From: Pisaster brevispinus
Taxonomy: Eukaryota > Echinodermata > Asteroidea > Forcipulatida > Asteriidae
DNA length: 64,000 bases
Reading direction: 5' to 3'
Assembly (NCBI GenBank): GCA_023634235.1
Contig: JAMKCF010000002.1
Location: 13,194,091-13,258,090 of the forward strand
Shown here one piece after another: positions 1 through 10,409 of this stretch. The position numbers and the translations under genes were made by a program. Position 1 is the stretch's first letter, and every line of letters starts with the position of its first letter. The notes beneath the pieces were generated by a model that saw nothing but the letters and a program-made list of their open reading frames with translations, searched no databases and was not told where the DNA came from.

Positions 1-515
1 ATCTCTCTCCCAATAGGTATTTGCTGCCAATGGGCTGTCATGCTCATTCCGTTTCCGACTTGCAAAACATTTAATTTGGTTAATATAATATTTTTCGTTA
101 TTTTGTGCTTGTTTGTTCTTCCATCCGCTTAGGTAAACGTATTGACTGCATGCTTTTTCAGTCGTATATCCCTTATTTTCTACAAAAGTAGGCATACCAA
201 CTCATCAAGTTACTTTTTAAACATGGGGTGGGTACCTATATCATGTTTTGGTACTTTTTAAATGCCACATCAGTACAAAAGTGTCACACAACTTCGTGGA
301 AACTGGCAGCAACAAGGACAATACTGCGCATGAGTCACATGTGAAGTGTTCCACGCTATCATAACGTGGATTGGCACTTTTATGTGCAACCCCCCCCCAA
401 AAAAAAAAAAAAAAAAGCAAAGTTTACACAAATTAGTGATGAATTTACTCAATTTAATTTTCAGAATATTGAGTATTGATCTTTCTCCAAAGATTACATC
501 CCAAGCACCACCAAC
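1..515. other. 5' flank of NLR gene 1
   Basis: This stretch has no convincing reading frame. It aligns by eye with 39,360-39,848, the flank just before the start codon of unit 3, including the words around the shared cttttt-cagtcgtata segment and the fgtcacacaact-type stretch near 285. It contains a C9/A16 homopolymer run at about 391-417. An acceptor-like sequence (ctttctccaaag) ends at about 493, shortly before the ATG at 516. The 5' untranslated region is therefore probably spliced, with the promoter left of the window. Confidence 0.5.
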
Positions 516-3500
516 ATGTCGCAGCCATCTCTAAAACAGTGGGATGAAGACCGGAAGACGTTAGGGGTTGTCTATGATCATTCCCGGGCAAAACCAGTAG
601 AGAGGAAGAACAAAATCAAGAAGAGTAGACAGGCGGCTTTCAAGTCTGCATTGGCAGAGAGGACAAAGCCATCTGGACAGCACCGAGACACCAAGACGAA
701 CACGTCTGGTTCATCATTGGGCAAAGAGCAATGCGGAGCCCAAGCAAGAAGGTACCGTAGCTTTGGTGCATTCACTCAAACAGAGTATCGAGAGTACTAA
801 AGGGTGTTGGCTTACTATGGAATTTTCAAGAAGTTCCAAGCTTTTGCAGTCATAGCCAGTTGAGGCTAAAAGGCAGTCACTCTGTGCATGACGTGAGACT
901 CAGAGTCTCACGTAATGCACAGAGTGCCCAGCTGATTCCTAACCCAACTCTACTTCCTCAATGGAACCGATACTATAGGATAGTACACAAATGCTCTGTT
1001 CTCCACTTTTCGTGCGAGAACTTAAGTCAATGAGACACAAATATTTGTGTTATAAAAAAGAAAAAAGTGAATCTAGCAAATATTTATGCTTTTAAGTTCA
1101 TTTGCTCTGATAAGTTTTTCTGACATTGTAACTTCTTTTATTCCATTGTTAAGACGGCCAAGGTATCTGCATTGTTGACACTAGCTGAATTAATTGATGT
1201 TGGTCATTAAAACTTCCAATTGTCATTCTTATATCTACAGAGAAGAAGCCTCGTCGCATAAAGGCAAGAAAACTCATCACATGATACAGTTCTTTATCAA
1301 GACGCCAATCAACCTCAAAAACCTCTGTTTACGACTCGATCGTAACACAACCGTCTCTGCCCTGAAAGACATCATTCACAGAAAGTTGGGCATTCGTCCT
1401 GCATTGCAAAATCTGTACACAAACAACCAAAGGTTCAAGGTACGGTCTGCGTAATACTATTCATTATAGTAGTTGATGTCTTGAACCATAATTTGTGCAT
1501 TTGTCAATTATTTTAGTTTACAGGTTGCGTTACAAAGATGTTTTAATTGAAAAAACAAAACAAAACGAACCACAGTAGCGTGTTTCTTTTTTCTTGGGTA
1601 GGGATGGGGGGGGGGGGCAAGGAATAGGGCCCACCCCTTGTACATACTCCTTCCCCTAATTTATTACGATACACAAATCTTTTTTTATATTTTCAAAATC
1701 TCAAAATAGTTTACCGATTTTGAAAGTCCTTTGGCATTTTAAGTGTGGACATTCTGAAGCAAAATATTTTTCTTATCATCAAACAAAAGATATCAGTCGA
1801 TTTTCAACTTCGCTTCTGTTGGTTCAAAATTAATTGACGCTGCCGCAGAAATGCAACGATCTTGGCGATCATGCTGAACGTTGCTCGTAAGTCAAGGTAA
1901 TCCGCCGGTAGGAAGAACTGTCCATTTTTGATAATTTGCAGCACCTTAACTTCATTCTGTACAAAAAGAAAATATCGCACTTTGAAAGTAAAAAGTATAC
2001 CATCTTCATCGTTGCAGACGTTTGTGGTTTTCAGTGCAATATGCTGGATGGCAGTTAAGGTAATTTATCGCAAAAGGTGGTTACTAAAATTGAAGAACAA
2101 ATCTGGCTGGCTGGTTACAACAATTGGTGACGGTTCGTATTCTATCTTGAAATAATGTGAACAAGACAATTATCTGATTTGCGAAGATAAAGAACAAGAT
2201 GATGAAACTCCGAATTGAAGACATCATTGAACATCCCAGCAGGAATGCAAGGATTCAAACAGGGTCGGTCTGTCGTATAATCTTTATGGGTGGTTTTTTT
2301 TTTTCCATTATTTTCCCAGTTGTGTGACGCTTTGACTCTTCTTGATCATGGCATTGAACCGGATGCAAACATTGATCTGACACTAGCAACAGGTTTGCTT
2401 GGTGGCGCCCCAAAACGTGAGTAAATAAATGAATTATCCACGACATGTCAGCCTTTGTGTTACACTGTGTTCTCTTCCATACATACGTTGACATGTGACT
2501 TTGTATTACAACTTATATGTGATTGAACGAGGAAATATTTTAAGCAAATGTTTAGGCAAACTGAACCTCAAATTAACAGTGACGTTTGTTCAAGGTGCAT
2601 GTGACAATACATTTAACAAAGATACATTGTAATAACGAAAGGTAAAAAGTGGCACCATGCTTGTTAAATAAAAATGTTCCCATACATTTAGACATTTCTT
2701 TTGTTTAGAAGTAAACCCCCCCCCCTAAAATCCTCTCAAGAAATTCTGACCCACAAGCAGACAGTGAAGACACGATGCCCATATTGAGGACAAAATAAAA
2801 CACACCGTTCACAAAACCATACACCAATAAAGGTTGTATCTGGTATAAAACTAATGGTTCAAAATTGATTGATTATTGGATGATGGTTAAGTGGTTGTTG
2901 TTTCAAGCTTTTCTATAACCATCAAAATTATTGGTTGTTTTGTGTGGCCAATATCAGAAATGCTAACACTTGAAATGGAGTCAATAAAAAAATATTGAGC
3001 CAAAACCTACCTGAACGGATGTTAGCGTTAGACCTCGTCAAAGACTGGCAGCAACTTGCAGAAAAGCTTAATTTCAGACCAGCAGAAATTTGCAACCTTG
3101 AACGCCTCTCTGAGAGCAACCCAGAAGAACAGGCGTACCAAATGTTAGTTTCTTGGTGGGAGGGGCAAGCTGATCATAGAGAAGCGGAGGAATGGTTGAG
3201 AAGTGCATTGGTTCAAATAGGTCGTCGTGATTTAGCTGCAAGGATCCCAGGTTAGAAATTAGGTTATTTTGTTTTAAATATTAAACCACTAATCGTCTCT
3301 CTGTATAGAGAAAACGGAGCCCGTGCATTAGGCGACATACTCTGTTACATATTATTCTTGTCAGCATAAATCATTGATGACAAAAGCAGTCAGCGCATCA
3401 AGGAAGTTTGTTTCGGCTTTGCTTTGTTTTACTTTGGTTTGCTACCAAACAGGAGTCTAACAATATCAGATGAAAATGTACAACACATGAAGGGCAGACG

Positions 3501-6500
3501 GGGGTGGGGCAGATATTTTTTTATTAATAAGATTTCAAGATAAAAACCATTATTGTCTGGTTGCTATTCTCATTTTAGGAGCAAGTAATACAGACGAAGT
3601 TCACAGCAGGCAGTCAACGGAACATCAGTCGATATCCGATACATCAGGTATTGATGAGAAGATGTTACAACGCGTAGCTGAGAATATCGGAAAAAGACTG
3701 GAAGAGACTTGCCACTTCTTTAGGTATTAAAGCTGCACAGATTGACACTTATCAAAGCGATTACCCAAGTGACCAGAAAGAACAAGCCTTCCGGATGCTA
3801 CTGGATTGCTTCAGAAAGCAGACTAACCAAAAGGCTGCTGAAGACGGGTTGAAGGAGGCGCTTACAGATATCGACCGTGCTGACATTGTCAAAATAATAC
3901 CAGGTACGTATAACACTTCCATTTTTATTTCGTCCCCACGGAATACACGATGGCGTGTATTGGCTTAACTTGCACTGTTTTTGTCTCAATGCGCTGTGAT
4001 ACCATTTAAACAAATAGCTATTATAATGAATTTGATTGGGTGTTTTTATTTATTTATTTCAATACATCTTCTACTTGTATTATTCAGTCTCACTTCCGGG
4101 GGGGGGGGGTAAGTAGCGTAACACGGGGGTGAGGTGAACAAAGTCAGACCTCTTATCCCCACCCTAAGTGACGTACAACGAGTTTCCACTTACAAAATAT
4201 GTTAAGACTATTTAAAATTTACCCAGTCAGTTTCCTTGAGGTTTATTACTTGATAGTTGAAATAAAAAGTCCAATCCACGTATAGTGATCCCTCTGCTGG
4301 TGCTTCTCGGGTTGTATCGTAAACTTGGGTGTGATCCCTGGCTACGCGGCAGTTCAGGTTGTCTGGTATTCTATGACAAAGATATTACCAAAATAGCGAG
4401 ACCGCCAGCATTAGGGCTAGATAGCTCAGTTGATAGAGCGCCGACACGTTACCCCGGAAGTCGTATAGGTTCAATTCCTGCACTTGTCAATTTTTTTTTT
4501 GGTTTAACCAAGAATTGTACACAATATTTTCTTACAGATGTGTTGGGGCAACCTTCCAAGGCGTTGGTTAAGACTTTGGTGAGTCATTACAAGGAGACAA
4601 TGAAGGTGAACACACATCCTGCATATAAGGATCAGGCTGTTGATATGGATCAACTTTATGTTAGTTTAGAACTTTCGCAGGAAACAAATCTACCTGTTCA
4701 GCCAATCATATTGCAGTCAGGTTCCGTTAATGAAAAAAATAAACCAGAGCACACAGTGCACCCCGGTATTGAAAGCAAATACGAGGCCGATAAAACCCAA
4801 GCAGAGTATAATAAGAAAATTCCCCTCAAGTCATACGGAGACATGTTAGGCTTAGATAAGAAAAGAGTCTTGATCACCGCTGAAAGTGGGTATGGGAAAT
4901 CAACGCTTCTAAAAAAGATAACTTATGACTGGGCTGTTTTACGGAGTGATGATGCTCATCAAAAACAAGAGTCACCTCTGTCAAAGTATGAGCTCGTCTT
5001 TTTGTTGGAAATAAATAAAATGAAGGGAAATCTCAACATTATGGATGAAATATTTACTCAAAAATTGTTGTCTCCAAACCAATTTGGGAAGAAGGATCTT
5101 GAAAATTATATGACGCAATACCCAGAGAAAGTTCTCATCCTTCTTGATGGAGCAGATGAAATTTCCTTTCAGACACTAGAAACGGCAACAGAAGAAGACT
5201 TCAGTGTTATCAATGTCCTCTCATTCGATTGTCTTAAACGCTGTAAGGTAATTGTAACGAGTCGTCAGTCTACGGCTCTTAAGTTGAGGAAATGCAATCC
5301 AGATTTCACAAGAGTAAATATACTTGGATTTGATGACAAAAACAAGACAGAATATATCCAGAAGTACTTCAGCAACTATGATTCCCAACACCAAGCTCAT
5401 GTTCTTTCTGAAATAAATAAGTCTGAAACGATCCAAAGTTTAGGGCAGATTCCTCTGTTTTTTTGGCTGATGTGTAAATTAACAGTGGCCGGAAAACGAC
5501 TACCTGACAGGATTACAGACCTACTTAGGGTCGCAATCGACATGTTCTATGAGCAACAGACGAGCAAAGATTGCACATCACAACCCCCCGACAAAATGAC
5601 CGAAGAGAGGTTTAATGAGCTAATGACCGAACTTGGGCAGGTTGCACTTGAAAGTTTGAGCTTAAAAATCCATGCAAACAATTCCTTTGAGGTTTCAGAT
5701 TTCGGTTCAGGGGACCTTTTCAATTTCGGGTGTAAAGTCGGCTTGCTGACCCCAGTGGAATTAATGTATGGTACAAAAAAGGTTAAACGAGTCCAATTCT
5801 ACCACATGATATTCATGCAGTTTTGTTGTTCTGTTTACCTGTCTGATTTGGCAGAGTCCAATCCTGACAAATTTAAAGAGCACATGTCAAAATTGTTAGA
5901 AGGTGACGTAGAAAAATTTGAATACTTAATCCGTTTCTGCAGCGGAAGTAACAACACAGCTGCAGAATGTGTGATAAAACTGACGAAGGAACACCTTCAT
6001 TCAGTTTACGATTATAACACTCTTTTTGAACATGAGAGGTATGTCTGTTTACATAGAATAATGATGCTGGCTTTGTTTGAAGCCAAGCTTGGTTCGACCG
6101 TAGAAACCCTCGAGCGAGATGAGTGGTTAAGATTCCCATATGAGCTGAAAGGAGACGACCTCTTGTCTGCAAACTATTTCATTCAAAACCTAACAGAACG
6201 ATCCAGTCTTCGTCATGTTTCAGATATAGTGATAACGTGCATTAGAAAAACTGATTTCAATCTCCTTGAAGAAATAATGGCAAGAATAAAGTGTAACTTA
6301 TTATTAGTAGTAGCTGGAGTCAATATGAACGACATGATGCATGAACTCCAAAATATTTCAAAATGTTTAACATCACTAACACTAAGTGATTGTCGGTTAA
6401 GCTGTGTCTCTACTGTCCCTCCTCTTTTCCAAATGTTTGAATCAGCTACCAAATTGAAGAAAGTTATTTTGAGTGGAAACAATTTGCACGGTTTAATATC

Positions 6501-9021
6501 AGACCAGATACCTCGTATTTCTTCCTTGAAGATCTTGATTCTGCAGGATTGTAAGCTGACGAAGGATGACATCGAGCCACTTTTTTCAATTGTGGCTGCT
6601 GCAGGAAATGTATCGACACTTGCTCTAAACAAAAACGACCTCCATGGTTTTAAGGGAGACCAGATAGCATCTGTTTCTTCCTTGAAGGAATTGCATCTTT
6701 ACGCGTGTTGTATACAGAGTAATGATATTGGGCCACTTTTCTCCATAGTGGCTGCTTCAGGTAGTGTAACCACACTTTCACTACACGAAAACGATCTCCG
6801 TGGTATTAAGGAGGACCAGATAGCTCCTGTTTCTTCCTTGAAGGAATTGCATCTATACACTTGTGGTATACGGAGAAATGACATTGGGCCACTTTTCTCC
6901 ATCATGGCTGCTGCAGGTAGTGTATCGACACTTGTTCTAAAGGGCAACGACCTCCATGGTATTAAGGGGGACCAGATAGCTCCTGTTTCTTCCTTGAAGA
7001 AATTGCATCTAATAGCTTGTGATCTGAAGAATGATGATATTGGGCCACTTTTCTCCGTTGTGGCTGCTGCAGGTAGTGTAACCACACTGTCTCTATACAA
7101 AAACGATCTCCATGGTATTAAGGAGGACCAGATAGCTCCTGTTTCTTCCTTGAAGGAATTGCATCTTATAGCTTGTGATCTGAAGAATGAAGATATTGGG
7201 CCACTTTTCTCCATTGTGGCTGCTGCAGGTAGTGTAACCACACTGTTTCTTCACGAAAACGATCTCCATGGTATTAAGGAGGACCAGATAGCTCCTGTTT
7301 CTTCCTTGAAGGAATTGCATCTAATAGCTTGTGATCTGAAAAATGATGATTTTGGGCCACTTTTATCCGTTGTGGCTGCTGCAGGTAGTGTAACCACACT
7401 TTCTCTACACGAAAACGATCTCCATGGTATTTCGGAGGACCAGAAAACTCCCGTGTCTTCCTTAAAGGAATTGCATCTATACGCGTGTGGTATAAAGAGA
7501 GATGACATTGGGCCACTTTTATCCATCGTGGCTGCTGCAGGTAGCGTAACGACACTTCTTCTAAAGGACAACGCTCTCCATGGTATTAAGGGGGACCAGA
7601 TAACTCCTGTTTCTTCCTTGAAGGAATTGTATCTATACGCGTGTGGTATAAAGAGAGATGATATTGGGCCACTTTTCTCCATCATGGCTGCTTCAGGCAG
7701 TGTAACGAAACTTTTTCTACAAGGAAACAATCTCCACGGTATTAAGGGGGTCCAGATAATTCCTGTTTCTTCCTTTAAGGAATTGCATCTACACGCGTGT
7801 GGTATACAGAGTAATGATATTGGGCCACTTTTCTCCATCGTGGCTGCTGCAGGTAGCGTAACGACACTTCTTCTAAAGGACAACGCTCTCCATGGTATTA
7901 AGGGTGACCAGATAGCATCTGTTTCTTCCTTAAAGGAATTGCATTTATACGCGTGTGGTATAAAGAGAGATGATATTGGGCCACTTTTCTCCATCATGGC
8001 TGCTGCAGGCAGTGTAACGAAACTTTTTCTACAAGGAAACAATCTCCACGGTATTAAGGGGGGCCAGATAATTCCTGTTTCTTCCTTGAAGGAATTGCAT
8101 CTATACGCGTGTGGTATACAAACTAATGATATTGGGCCACTTTTCTCCATTGTGGCTGTTGCAAGTAGTGTAACAAGACTTGTTCTAAAGGACAACGAAC
8201 TGCATGGTATTAAGGGTAACCAGATAGCATCTGTTTCTTCCTTAAAGGAATTGCATTTATACGCGTGTGGTATACAAACTAATGATATTGGGCCACTTTT
8301 CTCCATTGTGGCTGCTGCAAGTAGTGTAACAAGACTTGTTCTAAAGGACAACGCTCTCCATGGTATTAAGGGTGACCAGATAGCATCTGTTTCTTCCTTA
8401 AAGGAATTGCATTTATACACGTGTGGTATAAAGAGAGATGATATTGGGCCACTTTTCTCAATCATGGCTGCTGCAGGCAGTGTAACGAAACTTGTTTTAC
8501 AAGAAAACAATCTCCAAGGTATTAAGGGGGGCCAGATAATTCCTGTTTCTAGCTTGAGGGAATTATATCTATATGCGTGTGGTATACAAACTAATGATAT
8601 TGGGCCACTTTTCTCCATTGTGGCTGCTGCAACTAGTGTAACGAAACTTTTTCTACAAGGAAACGACCTCCATGGTATTAAGGGGGACCAGGTAACTCAT
8701 GTTTCTCCCTTGAAGGAATTGCTTCTGGTTAAGTGTAAATTGCAGAGTGATGATATCAGCCCACTTCTTTCCATCGTAGCCACTGCAGGAAGTTTAAAGA
8801 AAGTTTGTCTCAATGGAAGTAATCTACGTGGTATTCAGGTAAACCAGATCACTCCTGTTTCTTCCTTGGAGTTCTTGAATCTGACTGATTGCGGTCTGCA
8901 GGATGAAGATTTTACAGCACTTTCAACTGCCCTGAATATGGAAAAATGGGGTTCCGTTCTGTTTACTCCAGCGCTGACTTCCATTAAGCTTCTTCAGTTT
9001 TTGGGATGTTTTCCTGTTTAG
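516..9021 (+). CDS. NLR gene 1: Ubl-Death-NACHT-LRR receptor (6 exons)
   Basis: Proposed exons are 516-751, 1241-1439, 2320-2416, 2981-3250, 3579-3647 and 4538-9021, all with GT-AG borders. Their sum is 5,355 nt, an open frame of 1,784 residues. Residues 1-92 are a basic, low-complexity head. Residues 93-174 are ubiquitin-like: MIQFFIKT opens like ubiquitin and LLGG closes like its di-Gly end. Residues 178-267 form a Death domain (DLVKDWQQLAEKL). The last exon carries a NACHT with P-loop ESGYGKST (about 404), Walker B LLDGADE (about 491) and sensor IVTSRQ, then fifteen 52-residue LRR units from about residue 900. Known roles of the family are cytosolic sensing and oligomerisation; the ligand is unknown. 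Oddities: the normal acceptor of the Death exon looks deleted, so 2981 is a weak substitute, and a second Death domain (3648-3903) is frameshifted and probably skipped. The domain calls are firm; the exon 4 start is not. Confidence 0.82.
880..924. repeat. Perfect-looking hairpin in intron 1 of gene 1
   Basis: The arms CTCTGTGCAT and ATGCACAGAG flank CGTGAGACTC/GAGTCTCACG, giving an almost uninterrupted palindrome. The matching place in unit 3 (about 40,209-40,268) keeps the outer arms but has a longer loop, so the structure predates the duplication. Confidence 0.75.
3648..3903 (+). pseudogene. Frameshifted second Death-domain segment of gene 1
   Basis: After the linker (3579-3647) the frame continues into a second Death-fold domain starting IDEKMLQRVAENIGK. 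At about 3,690 a run of five A shifts the frame; with four A it would read on as GKDWKRLATSLG and end ADIVKIIPG at a good phase-1 donor (3903/3904). The full piece 3579-3903 is 325 nt, one more than a multiple of three, whereas phase-1-to-phase-1 splicing needs a multiple of three. An internal CAG|GTATTG donor at 3647/3648 has the right phase to bypass it. It is either a real one-base insertion or an assembly error in a homopolymer. Confidence 0.7.
4414..4500 (+). repeat. tRNA-derived (SINE-like) element in last intron of gene 1
   Basis: The block TAGCTCAGTTGATAGAGC is a textbook A box and GGTTCAATTCC a near B box, at tRNA spacing. The would-be acceptor stem (GGGCTAG against ACTTGTC) does not pair properly, so this is not a working tRNA gene. 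A counterpart lies at the same place in gene 2 (26,802-26,880). The T-rich tail runs on toward the NACHT-exon acceptor at 4,537. Confidence 0.65.
6520..8870 (+). repeat. Array of 15 coding 156-bp LRR units, gene 1
   Basis: Each unit is 156 bp (52 residues) and holds two LRRs, one with the core SSLKELHLYACGI and one with SVTTLVLKGNDLHGI, joined by DDIGPLFSIV. The spacing is seen directly: the DIGPL codons start at 6,724 and 6,880. Between about 7,600 and 8,650 pairs of units alternate (IKRDD type, then IQTNDI type), a 312-bp higher-order repeat. The near identity of neighbours points to recent unequal exchange or gene conversion. Confidence 0.9.
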
Positions 9022-9258
9022 GTTAGCAAACAAAACTTCTCTCACATGTTAGCGACAAAAATAACCGGCCAGCTTGCGCCTTCACCGCGGATTTGCATCA
9101 TGTTTACGTGACTCACTATCTGCTTACAGTAAGCGCAGCAGCATGCATGCCTTTGCCCGTTCTAACGATTAGCAGAGCTATAATATGAAATGGAAATCCA
9201 CAGTAAGCAGCAATCGGCTAAAAGCTTTACGGGAATTGGCCCATGGTTATTTTTTAGA

Positions 9259-9264
9259 AATAAA
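9259..9264 (+). terminator. Candidate poly(A) signal of gene 1
   Basis: AATAAA lies 238 bases after the gene 1 stop codon and is the first such hexamer I see downstream. No cleavage site can be proved from sequence alone. Confidence 0.4.
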
Positions 9265-9284
9265 AACATCCCGAACATGTACAT

Positions 9285-9671
9285 TCAAAAGACTTTAGAC
9301 GTCGTGTTCATTGTGTGTTGGCTGGCCCTACCTTTTTGAATAATCATCATACCCAAAATTTCAAAAATATATCCTTTGTAGAAAATCTGTGTATAAATGG
9401 AAGCAGTTCTTAAGTTGTAACGATTAAAACGGTTCATGGTTTGCTCATAGTGCAGTATCAAGTTCTTAATGATTGATATAATTGTGTATTGAGTACTTGC
9501 ATCATCATTAAACACAATCCAATCGCACGGTTTAAAAACCAGACAGTTTGAGACAGCCCAAGTAATTCCTGGTATAATAACGGCATTTGGCTTTGCATGC
9601 TTCAAATGGACCACCATGCTTGAAAGGGCCTCCGTGTAAAACTCGATGTCATATAACTTTACTTTCAACAT
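9285..9671 (-). CDS. Uncertain ORF, duplicated behind both NLR genes
   Basis: A 128-residue frame on the minus strand begins MLKVKLYDIEFYTEAL. The duplicate at 31,894-32,172 keeps the first 92 codons and then ends early. Most differences between the two copies change the amino acid (for example ITWAV/ITSAV, KPCDW/KPWDW, RYNL/RYII), which argues against strong protein constraint. The segment KPNAVIIPGI loosely recalls the core strand of SGNH-type hydrolases, but I see no catalytic Ser or His motif. It may be a gene relic or chance. Confidence 0.2.
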   Translation of the reverse strand: MLKVKLYDIEFYTEALSSMVVHLKHAKPNAVIIPGITWAVSNCLVFKPCDWIVFNDDASTQYTIISIIKNLILHYEQTMNRFNRYNLRTASIYTQIFYKGYIFEILGMMIIQKGRASQHTMNTTSKVF

Positions 9672-10274
9672 CGTCGAATAATTAATTGATTGTGTAATTA
9701 ATGAGATACTGTATATAAAGGATATTTAACGGCACTTTCTTATTTTATGCTGCTTTCTTAATGATAAGAACAATCGCCTTCCCTTTTTTAGGGGCCGGAG
9801 TATTGCGTGTATGTACTGTGTAAGCATTTGGGTGTAGCTTTTTTAAATAAATAGAACTGTGCACACACTACAGGGTACAACAAGGTAACTTTTTTATGTC
9901 TAGAACTTCAATTTCTCATATTTTGCAAGGGAAAACAAGCAATTTGCGTGAGAGGAATATCGTAATGATAATGAATGAATAAAATTAAAATATCGTCAAG
10001 GTGCAAGTTCATTGAGCTGTTACAGACACATATTGGTTAAGCACGGTTGAATCTTGCAAATCAAAAACAGCTACAACTATTATTAACAGCTACTAGGTTT
10101 TATGTTAAGAAAATAAACTTAAAATCCTTCAACATGGAGCTCGTGGAGCTGTGGTGAACTTCGAGTCAAATGTTGCACTTTGCTGAGATTACAAAATTAG
10201 GATATTCATGCGTGAACATTATTAAAATAATTAAAACGCGCCTTTCCAAAGTTTTGGAGGGGGTGGTTGTGTAT

Positions 10275-10409
10275 GGCCGTCCATGAATCAAGCGGCTACG
10301 GCTACGGCTACGGTTATGGCCGATGATAGCAGCGACACCGTTGAGGAATAGGCCTTTTCAGCAATCTAGCCATAGCCAGTTAGCCGAAGCCATCAATTCA
10401 GACACGGCC
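10275..10409. repeat. CGGCTA-type inverted-repeat element (MITE-like)
   Basis: The ends are imperfect inverted repeats: GGCCGTCCATGAATCAAGCG on the left mirrors GCCATCAATTCAGACACGGCC on the right. The left arm continues as (CGGCTA)3. Related copies lie at 12,180-12,319, 32,695-32,818, about 34,770-34,915, 46,000-46,120 and 48,375-48,490, with a fragment at 49,385-49,430. It is non-coding and was duplicated with the segment. Confidence 0.6.

Noticed and set aside
4414..4490. A functional tRNA gene
   Set aside because: The A and B boxes are good, but the acceptor stem does not pair and the copy in gene 2 is rearranged.
4285..4537. Extension of the NACHT exon of gene 1 upstream to 4,285
   Set aside because: The frame is open there but passes through the tRNA-derived element and intron sequence; the acceptor at 4,537 fits the phase of the upstream exons.
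7251..8618. Long minus-strand open frame (455 codons) through the gene 1 LRR array, and similar ones over gene 2
   Set aside because: It is the mirror of a 156-bp coding repeat. Because 156 is a multiple of three, one open antisense unit stays open across all units. No independent start or splice context.
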